From assembly GCA_001695595.3 (NCBI GenBank), contig MBPM02000177.1, positions 1 to 64,000 on the forward strand: a stretch of 64,000 bases of DNA, read 5' to 3'. A program made the position numbers and the translations under genes. The notes beneath the pieces are model-generated. The model did no database searches. It was given only the letters and a program-made list of their open reading frames with translations, and was not told where the DNA came from. How positions within the stretch are numbered: the stretch's first letter is position 1; each line of letters begins with the position of its first letter. Source of the stretch: Plasmopara viticola (Eukaryota > Oomycota > Peronosporomycetes > Peronosporales > Peronosporaceae). Shown one piece after another: positions 36,423 through 46,200 of the stretch.

Positions 36423-37461
36423 CTATTTTTGCAAGGCTAATACAGCAGACGGGTGCTTTAGCAGCGCAGCAGGCTTCATTGACTCGAGGTCTTCCTCACC
36501 ATCAAGAGCCGCATCTACTGCCCCAGACGTCTCGCTGTGTAAACTATTGACAATTTTGGACTTCATCTCTACCACGTGATCTGGAGCATCTACTACCACT
36601 GTCGTCTCATACATCCGACGCAGCAAGTGCTGGAAATGCTGAAACTTGTTTCCTACATGCAACATCACGAGGATGGCCAGTATTGAATTCAACAGGCCTC
36701 CGGTAGTCAGCAAATAAACGCAACGTCCCATTTGCCAGCAAGTGCGCCCCGAGTTATTTTCCGAGCAGCGACTGTATTGGTCCTTGTAAAAAGCCGAGTT
36801 GATGATGGGTACGTACACAAAAGCGTACCAGATGACAGCCGATGCTAGCAGACCCGTAGCATTCAAGATGCACAAGTGCATCAGGTACTTGTCCGCAATG
36901 GTACAGTGACTGGTGGTAATGAGGTGAAGGGCCCAGATCATCACTACAAGGGCGAAACCGGCCAATAGTGACAGCGCCACCTGTAAAAACGTCATGGCGG
37001 TCCCGCAATATACCTTCATGACTTGGCAGTATTGCCGATGTAATTCCCCAATGACATCGACGCAAAACGACCGTTGGGTGGTGCTGTGGTACACGTGTTC
37101 ATGAGCTTTGTGAAGCAAGGTTCCAACAAATGGGGACGATGTACCATTGCCCACTGTAAGTATTGGCACCGCTTTCTTGTGCCGGAACCCAAAGAGAGTT
37201 CCCGGGGTCAAATGTCGGGTCCCCCACATGCTCCGTATAATTAAGCCATAGACCCATGCCTTGTGAATAGTAGACGGTTGCGTTGCGCTCGCCTGACTGC
37301 GACAGCCAGTGCGGCATGAGCGTCGAGTACCATGTCATAGGTACCAGTGCCACAGCCAGCACCATCACTGCGAAGCAAAGATTAGTACAAGCGGCGCAGT
37401 GCCGCAGCAGATAACGTACCCGAGCACTGCAGTATGTATACCATAATTTTTGACGGTGCAA
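36423..37461 (-). CDS. four-helix membrane protein (one frame break)
   Basis: Two overlapping minus-strand frames (37461 to about 37105, then to 36423) make one protein of about 345 residues if one extra base near 37105-37110 (around a TT) is discounted. Four hydrophobic helices are visible: LCFAVMVLAVALV, FLQVALSLLAGFALVVMIW, LMHLCILNATGLLASAVIW and LLNSILAILVML. The first external loop has N-glycosylation sequons (NAT, NYT) and cysteines; a Cys-containing loop lies between helices 3 and 4; the C-terminal tail is acidic and cytosolic. The topology recalls claudin/PMP22/amastin-like tetraspans, but no signature confirms a family. It lies 76 bp downstream of the acyltransferase on the same strand, hinting at shared regulation. 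The frame break may be a sequence error or decay. Confidence 0.62.
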
Positions 37462-37537
37462 TATTTATTTTTTGTACAAGGTACCTTATAGTCGGTACTT
37501 TAAGACTACTACTATGAGAATTATAGTAAATTTAGGT

Positions 37538-38884
37538 TTACAGTGATGTCGTTTGTGGTTTAAACTCGACAACGACGACTTCTTCTCGAGCAAGCGACGT
37601 GGGGCTTGTGACTTTTTTCTTCAAGTCGGTGTCACTTTGAACTGGGATTTGGTGGTGATCCGTCGGAGCGAGACGAGCCAATTTGCGCGAAACTTTCTGT
37701 GCCAGCAACTGCGACGGATACTCTACTAAATAGTATGATACCGTCGCTAGCAGTGTTACTAATCCCAAAGTAGAAAACAACCGGTCGTAGTAATACTCTT
37801 GCTTCCTGACGGGGATCGTAAAAATCACAAAGACGTGCAAGAGGTAGGCAGAAAAGCTGATTTTACCCATAAAGCGAAGCACGACCCATTCAAAAATTTT
37901 GGAGACAATGGACGGCTGGAGCATTTCAATGACAATCACCAACGACAGCTTGACGCTTATAAATGGCATAAAGTATTTCTTGGAATCAGACAGTGGCTGG
38001 CCGAGCCAATTAAAGAACAATCCACGGAACGAGACGCTGAGCAACGCTGCAATCAAAACGCCTTCCACAACTCGGAGGCCAATAACGTGTAGTCTCTGAA
38101 ATTGCACCCCATTCGTCTTGACCCACATGTCAATCTTTACGTAAATGGTGGCGGCCATGGAACCGGCAACAAACGTAGGTAAATGGGCGGATAGAGGTTG
38201 GCGGTAGAAATTCGTTCGCGTCGTATACATCCCTTCGTGAATGACCCAAATGTACAATGGTACAAACGACAACCACCAGATACGACCCATTTTGAGCACC
38301 CCGAGAACGAATAAAGGCAAAAGAAAATAGTATGCAATCTCAAGAGGCAGCGTCCACAATAGATAATGTCGATGTTCGGGATGAAACGTCAGGGTTTGGA
38401 GCAAATTAAAGTCCTCAGGTTTCTTCACCTTGTAGTATTGATGCTTGTACTCAAACGGCAATAACCACAACGTGATGGAGAGCAGAGCAAAGAGGGGGTA
38501 GACACGAAAGAAGCGTTTGGAGAAGTAGTCGAGCAGTGCAATGCCCCACTTTCGATAACTTGCCGCCTCTGCACTCAATTTGATGCTTTTTTTCATGAAA
38601 ATCATCGTCAGTAGGAACGAAGACAGTACGAAAAACGTGTCTACACCAACTGCTCCCATACAGATGTCGTGCATGAAGCCAGCGTGTTGAAACACGACGC
38701 TTAGGACCGCAGCGCCACGCAATCCATCTAGAAACAACACTTTTGGGATCGAGGGTCGAGGACGCTCGTTTGGTTTGTCAAGCAAACCTCCGGCTTCAGG
38801 CTGGGACGTCTTTGCATTGAGGGGGGTCGTATCGTGAGACAAACCACCTCCTTCGGCAATGTCGACGTGGTACGCTTGGGTCAT
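37538..38884 (-). CDS. acyltransferase-3 family membrane protein
   Basis: Single-exon frame of 448 residues. The family signature is clear: LDGLRGAAVLSVVFQHAG (about residues 53-70) with the catalytic-type His, then GAVGVDTFFVLSSFLL, and SKRFFRVYPLFALL with the conserved Arg-rich patch. About ten transmembrane helices follow, with a late GKISFSAYLLHVFV segment typical of the family, and a hydrophilic C-tail. Acyltransferase-3 proteins move acyl groups onto sugars, lipids or proteins at membranes; the substrate here is unknown. The N-terminal ~45 residues are cytosolic and disordered. The same-strand neighbour downstream is a four-helix membrane protein. The frame is intact. Confidence 0.93.
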   Translation of the reverse strand: MTQAYHVDIAEGGGLSHDTTPLNAKTSQPEAGGLLDKPNERPRPSIPKVLFLDGLRGAAVLSVVFQHAGFMHDICMGAVGVDTFFVLSSFLLTMIFMKKSIKLSAEAASYRKWGIALLDYFSKRFFRVYPLFALLSITLWLLPFEYKHQYYKVKKPEDFNLLQTLTFHPEHRHYLLWTLPLEIAYYFLLPLFVLGVLKMGRIWWLSFVPLYIWVIHEGMYTTRTNFYRQPLSAHLPTFVAGSMAATIYVKIDMWVKTNGVQFQRLHVIGLRVVEGVLIAALLSVSFRGLFFNWLGQPLSDSKKYFMPFISVKLSLVIVIEMLQPSIVSKIFEWVVLRFMGKISFSAYLLHVFVIFTIPVRKQEYYYDRLFSTLGLVTLLATVSYYLVEYPSQLLAQKVSRKLARLAPTDHHQIPVQSDTDLKKKVTSPTSLAREEVVVVEFKPQTTSL

Positions 38885-40110
38885 CGTGCTAAATGTAACG
38901 TAATCAAGTCCACCCGAGCACTTCTATCAATCCTCTCTTAACAGTAGAATTTCAAGAATAAACATTGTGCACTAGCGTTCATAGAATAGAAAGCACACCA
39001 TGACGGGAATGTTTTAGGGTTAAGAAAGGTTGGTGAGGGGGTACGTAATGGTTTTGTCACGTAAAAAGCTTGCATTCAGTGGCGGCTTGCACTTGTTGTT
39101 GCCTTTGTCATATAGTAAAATTTTTAGGTAGAGTAAAAAAAACCTTTTTTTTGCTCGGCATTCCACAGCTGTCACCACGCAAGCGTGTTTTATAGCCACG
39201 CATCTTATCAGCATCCATGTGCGTGCATGTAATGGCGTGGATGCGTGTATGTAAGGCACTTGGGTCCTTTTTTGTGTGCAAATTTATCTGTACGACCAAC
39301 GAGCGACCTGTACACTACTCGAATAGGTGCTCATATCTGTTTGATTACATAGTTGTACTTATTTAAATGTGCATCAGGAAAACGTTCGAGCCGAGCAACT
39401 TCTTGTGGCAAAGCTACATGTTCTGATACCTGCAGAAAGAATACAGAGGCGTCAATTGAACTGCGTTCACTACGATAATATATGGACTTGTGCCATGCTT
39501 GGCGTTATGGAACGTTGTGTCGTATCAGAAAGCCAGTCAAAGCTGGCCTATCGAGGGATGGTGAACCCTTCTCATACTCTACAAAGCTATAGTTTAGGCG
39601 TAAACAAAATACAGGTGGAAGCCGCTAACCAGCCCCCTTTTCGCTAATTAGCTCCCCCCACTTTATAACATAGATACAGTATCTTAATCTATGGTGGTCG
39701 CTTCAGCCAATCATGGATTATTATTATAGCTTACGGGCAGTATAGACTATAGAGTCTATTATAGCTTACGGGCAGTATAGACTATAGAGTCTATAGTGCC
39801 CGTAAGCTATAATAATAATTCATAATTGGCTGGAGCGACCACCATTGAATTTAGATGTTCTGTAGGGTATAGAACATCAAAAGAAGGATCATTGTTATAA
39901 GAAGCAGCTTCACGATAATAATAGCACTGTCATTTTATACTATAAAAACACAGAGGGTTTTGATCGGCTCGATCCTCAAGTTCCCGTTTTGAAAGGGTTT
40001 CTAATAAATGAGAGTTCTAGAACCTAATAATTGCTAACTAGAGTCAATGACACAATCAACCTTTGCGGTGTTCTTGTACAGAGACGCTATTATTTGCCAA
40101 GAATTGTATC
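38885..40110. other. intergenic stretch holding a palindromic element
   Basis: No gene is seen. Apart from the MITE-like palindrome at 39691-39845, the small frames (for example 39369-39647) lack domains and are not called. The promoter of the acyltransferase should lie just above 38884 and that of prefoldin 4 just below 40111. Confidence 0.5.
39691..39845. mobile_element. MITE-like foldback element
   Basis: A 155-bp near-palindrome. It starts ATGGTGGTCGCT and ends AGCGACCACCAT, exact inverse ends. The arms continue inward (GCCAAT / ATTGGC, TTATTATTATAGC / GCTATAATAATAA, CTTACGGGCA / TGCCCGTAAG). One arm contains a tandem duplication of about 35 bp (TTATAGCTTACGGGCAGTAT twice) that the other arm lacks. 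No transposase is encoded. A target duplication is not obvious in the flanks. It looks like a non-autonomous DNA-transposon derivative. Confidence 0.78.
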
Positions 40111-40742
40111 ATGCTAGCGCAAGAGCATGAAGTCGAAGCAGACGTATGCAATCTCGCTAGCGTGACTACCTCCCATTCATCATACTTATACTACGCGTAT
40201 CCACTAGGTTCGCAAAGGCGACCAGCTGCGAATTAATGAATTTGGTCGCAACAATGCGGCATTGCACGAGATCCGTGAACAGAAGAAAGCATGGAAGGAC
40301 AAGCTCGACACTTTGGACGACGCCAACACGGACCTCATGATGGGGGAAGGTGACAACGTTCGGTAAGTCGTACAATTGTTTCTTACTTGACTTACTATTC
40401 CTGTACTTACGTCTTATATTAGGCTATTTATCGGGGAAAGCTTCGTAGAGGCGTCGGAAGACTTTGCTCAAGAATACCTCGAGAAGCGCACGGAGGTAAG
40501 TGAACACAATGTTATCTTGTCAAGTGCAAAAATAATAATCTAAGTGTTTAGGAAGCCAACAATGAGCTGAAGAAGCTACAAGTGGAAGAGTCAAAGCTAG
40601 AGGCGCGACAGGCGGTGCGTAGCAAAGCGATTTATGTGTGGTCTGGACATTGAAAATATGAAGTGTCGGGTTGTGGGTGCAGGTCCTGAAAAAAATGCTC
40701 TACAGCCGCTTTGGGCAGAGCATTAACCTTGAGGATAGTTAG
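40111..40742 (+). CDS. PFDN4: prefoldin subunit 4 (5 exons)
   Basis: Exons 40111-40143, 40208-40362, 40423-40495, 40552-40614 and 40683-40742 join in phase to 127 residues, near the usual ~130. Prefoldin is the hexameric cytosolic chaperone that hands nascent actin and tubulin to CCT; subunit 4 is a beta-type member. Landmarks are EADVRKGDQLRINEFGRNNA at the start of the first helix, TLDDANTDLM, LFIGESFVEAS in the beta-hairpin region, and the C-terminal LKKMLYSRFGQSINLE, which matches the family's YAKFGxNINLE ending. Both helices have coiled-coil composition (EKRTEEANNELKKLQVEE). All introns are GT-AG and 56-68 nt. Every exon is short, so no single frame reveals the gene. Confidence 0.94.
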
Positions 40743-42169
40743 GGAGGAGTAAGTTGGTAAGAGCTAGAAGCGACGTTTGCATTAGATCGTTTAGGCGAAA
40801 ATGGGAAAATGAGTAGCGGACATTAACTGCTTTTTGCTCTGCTTTGCGGTATAATACTACACTACACTGATCAAATAGAACGATGTGGCGCTAGTTTATT
40901 ACTTTTGCGCTCTGAACTATAATTTTATTCTATAGCGGCATTTCTAAGTTATATGCAGGAAAATTGAGTGCTGAGAGCCTTTCGCCTCGCAGGACATGCG
41001 TGGCTACGATGTGCCATCGCTAGCGGCACATCGTAGCCACGCCCGGTGCATGTAACTGCAAGCGGTCTGCTGTAACTACATCGGTCGTTACGACTACAAA
41101 TTTGTAATGTTTAAGTCGGTGGTATTGATGCGAGCGCCACTGGCAACGAGCATGGTATGAAGTGCTCAGCTGCTGAGAGTGGGGCTTCAGCATGCTATAT
41201 AGCAGTAAAGGCACCAACAGTACAATTATACTACCGCACTGACTCATGCCACTCGATTCGCTGTGAAAACGTAATTCCTCAAGACGTGGCGCAAGCGCGT
41301 CTTTTGGGAGGCTATTTCAATCACATCAGAAGCATGCAAAGCGAAATTTCGGCTCGGAAATCAGTTTAAACACGTGGTAAGAACTCACTATCTTACGAAA
41401 CGACGACCAAGCGAATAAAGTCGAGTGTAAAGTAGTCAGCTTACGACACGGAAAAAAATCCGTGGAGCTTGACGAATGGGCACTGCAGTGCCAGCCACGC
41501 CATTGATCCGAGGCCACGACTTTTTTCGACAAGCGGCATAGAGGTGAAATTTTCAATAAACTTGTACTGGGCACTAAGAGCTTTAATTCTTTTTTCTCGG
41601 AAGCGGTTAAAAAGACCAGAAACCCATGGCTTATTATTTAACGGCTGTATCCAAACATTCGTTCGTTGGCGCTCTTTTAACAGTCTGTACAGTATCTCAA
41701 AGAACGCACAAATAGTACGATTTGAACGAGGTAGATTCGTCCTCATCGACACCGAAGATCGTGGAAGCCGGAATAAGCACGCGACAATGAATGGAACAAG
41801 ACCCCTTTTTACTAGCGGTGGCGCCATATCTGCCGTACATAAGCGACTTGAGGTCTAGTGCAGTCTCATCCACAAACTCGACTTGATGCCATGTCTGCGG
41901 TTGCAAACAAGTCAGAGCCCGAAATTTCTAATTAGGTGGCAGCCGCGGTTTTTTGGATTTGCGGCAAACTTCATTGTGAATAACGTGACATTTTAGGACG
42001 ATAAGACTGCATGGAATGTATACAATTCTGCAACTTAGGCACGTCCTTACTGAATCTAAGTATAGCGTTTCAAATCTCACCTTACAGGCGAATATCTCGT
42101 AGAGACCTTCACTGCCTTCAAGTGATCACAAATCAAATTGCCTTCAAGTGATCATCCCTTTTTTCCACT
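40743..42169. other. intergenic stretch
   Basis: No gene is called. Overlapping frames at 41469-41858 (plus) and 41441-41827 (minus) are each about 128 codons. The minus frame contains LLKERQRTNVWI, faintly reminiscent of an Sm-type protein, but no complete fold can be traced. A strong hairpin lies at 40998-41042. The 3' end may include the kinase promoter. Confidence 0.45.
40998..41042. repeat. 18-bp perfect inverted repeat
   Basis: GCGTGGCTACGATGTGCC at 40998-41015 and its exact reverse complement at 41025-41042 flank a 9-base loop. A further ACATGC / GCATGT pair lies just outside. It is GC-richer than its surroundings and about 250 bp past the prefoldin stop. It may be a foldback element or a structured RNA. 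Confidence 0.75.
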
Positions 42170-43213
42170 ATGCTCGCTTGCGTCGTGAGGAAGTTTCCAT
42201 TGCCTCTACCAATGGGGCAACGACAGGCAACGACAGATGAGCAACCGACGCAACAGGTTCCCAAGGGCCCATACTCGATTCTCAAGGAGCTTGGCTCGGG
42301 ATTGCACGGTCGTGTGTTTCTAGCCTTGGACGAGTGCTTGCAGCGCGACGTGGCGGTTAAGCTCCCGGCCGTTTTGACAATCGATGCACTGATGACTGAT
42401 CGCGTAAACGTCACGGAGCTAGAGTGCCAAGTCGCGGCGATTTTGCACGAATACAATGCGATGCAACGCGTGCAACACCCTAATGTGTTGCCAATCGAGC
42501 GGTTAGTCCCTGGCAAAAAAGGCGATTACGATTACGTGGCCATGATTACGGAGTATACACCCAATGGTGATCTATTTGACCTCTTGGAAAATGCCGGACC
42601 ACTTTCGGAACCATTGGTGAAAGTATACGCGTGCCAATTATTGCGTGCATTGGAAGCGTGTCATGCGAATGGTGTGGTCCACCGAGATGTCAAGCCGGAA
42701 AATTTGCTCTTAGATGCCAATTATCAGCTGAAACTCGCAGATTTTGGCGTCGCAGCCATGGCCCCGTTAGGTACAGATGCTACGGGCGTCTTCTTACGAG
42801 ACGAGAGTGGGACGGCACTGTATATGGCACCCGAGGTCAAAACGAAAAAGACGTACCGCGGGACTCCTGTCGATGTGTGGTCAGCAGGTGTGGTTCTATT
42901 TATCTTAATGACGGGTCTACCACCGTTTAACGAAGCACAAAAGGGTGACGTGTGGTACGACAGTCTCTTGCGTGGTGATTTGCGCTGTTTTTGGGGGTCC
43001 CAGCCCGACGAAGTTCGGCAAACAATGACGCCAGGGGCACAAGACCTCATTTCGTTGATGCTGGTGGCTCCTGACAAGCGCATTTCAGTTTCAGAGGCGT
43101 TGCAGCATCCTTGGTTACGAGGGGCAGACTGCGTGGATCCGACCTTGATTCGCAATGCAGTGTCAACTCACCTTGACGCGGCTTTGGCTATCAGGAAGAT
43201 GGAGACGTTATGA
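42170..43213 (+). CDS. Ser/Thr protein kinase, CAMK-like
   Basis: Single-exon frame of 347 residues, nearly all kinase domain. Visible elements: Gly-rich loop GSGLHGRVFLA (about 42-52), the ATP-anchoring Lys in VAVK (64), an alpha-C Glu near 94 before HPNV, catalytic HRDVKPENLLL (171-181), DFG (191-193), APE (220-222) and DVWSAGVVLFILMTGLPPF. All catalytic residues are present, so it should be active. The domain pattern is closest to CAMK/SNF1-type kinases. The C-tail after the domain is short and carries no evident calmodulin or UBA module. The true start may be Met 15 (42212), because the first 14 residues are not needed for the fold. The substrate is unknown. Confidence 0.94.
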   Translation: MLACVVRKFPLPLPMGQRQATTDEQPTQQVPKGPYSILKELGSGLHGRVFLALDECLQRDVAVKLPAVLTIDALMTDRVNVTELECQVAAILHEYNAMQRVQHPNVLPIERLVPGKKGDYDYVAMITEYTPNGDLFDLLENAGPLSEPLVKVYACQLLRALEACHANGVVHRDVKPENLLLDANYQLKLADFGVAAMAPLGTDATGVFLRDESGTALYMAPEVKTKKTYRGTPVDVWSAGVVLFILMTGLPPFNEAQKGDVWYDSLLRGDLRCFWGSQPDEVRQTMTPGAQDLISLMLVAPDKRISVSEALQHPWLRGADCVDPTLIRNAVSTHLDAALAIRKMETL

Positions 43214-46200
43214 GTCGCGCGCGTTGTTAGAATAACTCATTTATTTAACAGTGTAGAATGAAGAAATTGCCGTGTTTAAAGAAATCGATTAGTAACCAAA
43301 GTACTTAAGTCAAATTGCAGTATAAAAAAAAGTCAAAAAGATTCATCAAGTACCAATACTGGCCTTGCCAGCTAATACCTTTTGGTCTTGAGTCAGTTTA
43401 GCCAAGGCTCGGGCGTAAAAGATAGATGTCGTCATTTCCAGTATCTACCTATCCACCCACCCACCATGACCAGCATTTAGTCGACAAGCCTTTGTCACTT
43501 TGTCACTTACCCAAACCGTAAATCATACGTCACCCTCGCACCTTGTCGATGTATGGTTGGCCACGGCTTATCTTATCCTTCGCCTGCGCCCAGGACTTCT
43601 CCACGTGTGTCGTCCTCTCAGTCAAACGCGCTTCCACCTTTAAAGATACGGCCTTACTTCTATGCAAAACTTGTAGCTTCGTGGCCACAAACTAGTTCAG
43701 TAGCTTCCGCGTAATCAATTTAAATGTTTACTCTCTTTTATCGTTTGATTTTTGCACATTAAATCTCCTACCAGATGTAGCAGAAGAGTCTGATCACGCC
43801 CGAGAATTGCTCCGGACAAACTTAAAGCTCGTCCTTTTCCTCGCACTTTTAAATAAGCTGGATATCTGTATCAGATATGTGATCGGAGAGCATAAGGATC
43901 GTCCAATTAGCACCATTTTTACTCCTATCTAGCATTTGAATAGCTTCATACAGAAGCGATTCGTAGCTTAATTATCAGAATTCTTTTTTGGCAATTGAAA
44001 GGAGCATTGAATTGTAGGAGGTCGCGTCAAATATAATTCAACAATCTATATCGGTCGGTATTATTGCAACCCGGACATTCTCATCCCGCGCCAAGTATAT
44101 GCTGACAAGGTACCCAATATCCGACCACGCGATAAACTACACGATCCCCTTAAACAATTTGCTGATTGCTAATTGCCGATTACCGTAACTCTTGCAACAG
44201 CCCTCACACTGCATTATAACGCCCCATTCTGCGTCTAGCCCACAAGTACTTGCGTCCCACCGTTAACTTCATCGAATATTTAACATCACTGTATATTCCT
44301 CTCGCAAAAGCAGGCATCAATACATATTGATTCACTGATCTGAAACATTTTTCCTTTTTATTTCGTAAGAGAGTCGTCTGCAAGTGATGATCAAAGCTCT
44401 CAGCCTTTCATTCGATAAGATCCATTTTTATGGTACACGTTTTTTTTCAGAATAGTGAAAAAAGCATAAGATGTCATTTCTTGTAGTCCGCAGTTAAACA
44501 AAGATCCTCCATTCTTTCATTTCTCTATGATGACCAGTCCAGCGTAGACGTTGCCCACTCACACCTCATAGCACCAAATTCGGGTCCCCAGTCCTCCTTC
44601 TTTTGAAACTTACTAAGAAGGCTCACAGTTCTTATTGGTTTTGTCGATCCATGCCGGCGGATCGTAACCTCCAATCAACTAGTTACTTGCGATAGACACG
44701 GCCGTGGCTCCTACGGACTCCGGATCTTACATAAAAAGCAGCAGCTTTTCAAAATTATGCGATTTTCTAGCTGAAACTGATGACGCGGTCGAAATTTCTC
44801 ACCTATCCAAGCGTGTTTGCTACTATACAGATCACATCATCCACTCTACGTTATAAAGAAGTGATTTAGGATTCGAAATCGATCTCTTTTGAGTTTTTAA
44901 ACTCCTATCTACCGGTCCCAGCTGTGTCCGGGCACCTGTATTTCCTCGATTTTACTTTACCATCATTGTCAGTACTATTGTTGATAAGGACTGATGAGAG
45001 CGAAGCATCAACCCGGATAGATAAATTTGATCACAAATTATACGGATGACCGGATCAGGCACTTAAAGTAATTAGACCACGATGAAATCTCGAAGATCAA
45101 CGGTGACATGCAGTTACTAGTGGACTCGAACATTGACTTGCGCTGGATTTTCAAGCGTACTCTTAATCACAAAGACCCTAGTGACAGCGATAACGATATC
45201 GTCTAGCTTCGCCACCACGGGAAATTAAGCGCAGAAGAAGTTTTATCCTGATGGCTTGAAAGCTCTCATGGAAGCCTTGTCGAAATGTTGTCCGGTAAAG
45301 ACCGAAGGTTTTCTCTGTCTAGATCATCCACCTAAAAATTCGCAAGTTTGTTTGCAGATAGCGATGACTTGAAGGACGCTGAAGTAAGTGAGTCGCTTGA
45401 GATGAGCTATAATAAAGGAGTCACCGGCAGTACACGCGTGACTAGCGATACTTCACTCGAACGTGTTTGGCTGCAGCTTCGTATGGAAGCCTGCTTTACT
45501 GTGTTGGGCGGCTGCGCGTCGAAATAGGGGTGCTGACATCGCAGTGGGGGATTTATTCCAGACGTTAACGCAGCGCATTTGGTCGTTATTCCACTTGCTA
45601 TAATAACTTCTATGTGCAGCTTGCCGACTGTATGCTCGGCACGCAGCTTTTACGATACACCAGCTAGTCGACAGAGTTATCTTTAGCTATTCGTTTCCGA
45701 TTTAAGAGCCGAATTAATGCACACCAGGATACGGAAGCGCTTTGTATGACACAACATTGTCGTCTTGCGCAACATGGATCGTTGTGGGCTCATATTGGTT
45801 CCTAACGCCAGAGAAAATGCCCATAAGGCTCACTTTGACGGGTCAAACCTTTTCTCTAAAATCAGTTTTGTTATGTTCAGCGACGGTGTTGACGCTGTCG
45901 CGCTTGAGATCGAACTCGTCACTGATAGTGTCGAGGCAGCTCTGCTTGTAAACTGAAACAAAAAAAGATTGATTCATTGGTTATTCGAACGAATATAACA
46001 AAACAATTTGTCGCTGAAAGTTTTGTTATACTCGTTCGAACAACCAATGAGTCAATCTTCTTTTGGATGCACAGAACCTGTCTCGAATATTTTTTCTGTT
46101 TTCTGTATTTTGCCCAAATTGCCGAGTCTCACTTTTCGAAATTTTTGTCATTATGTACTCACGTGCGTAAGTGGGATTGATATCAGTAACACCTTAAAAA

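Noticed and set aside
41441..41858. Possible decayed SmE-like gene on the minus strand
   Set aside because: LLKERQRTNVWI and a later IEN...RGLGSMAWLAL pattern faintly resemble the Sm fold, but the link between them needs an unsupported splice and the Sm2 motif is not found.
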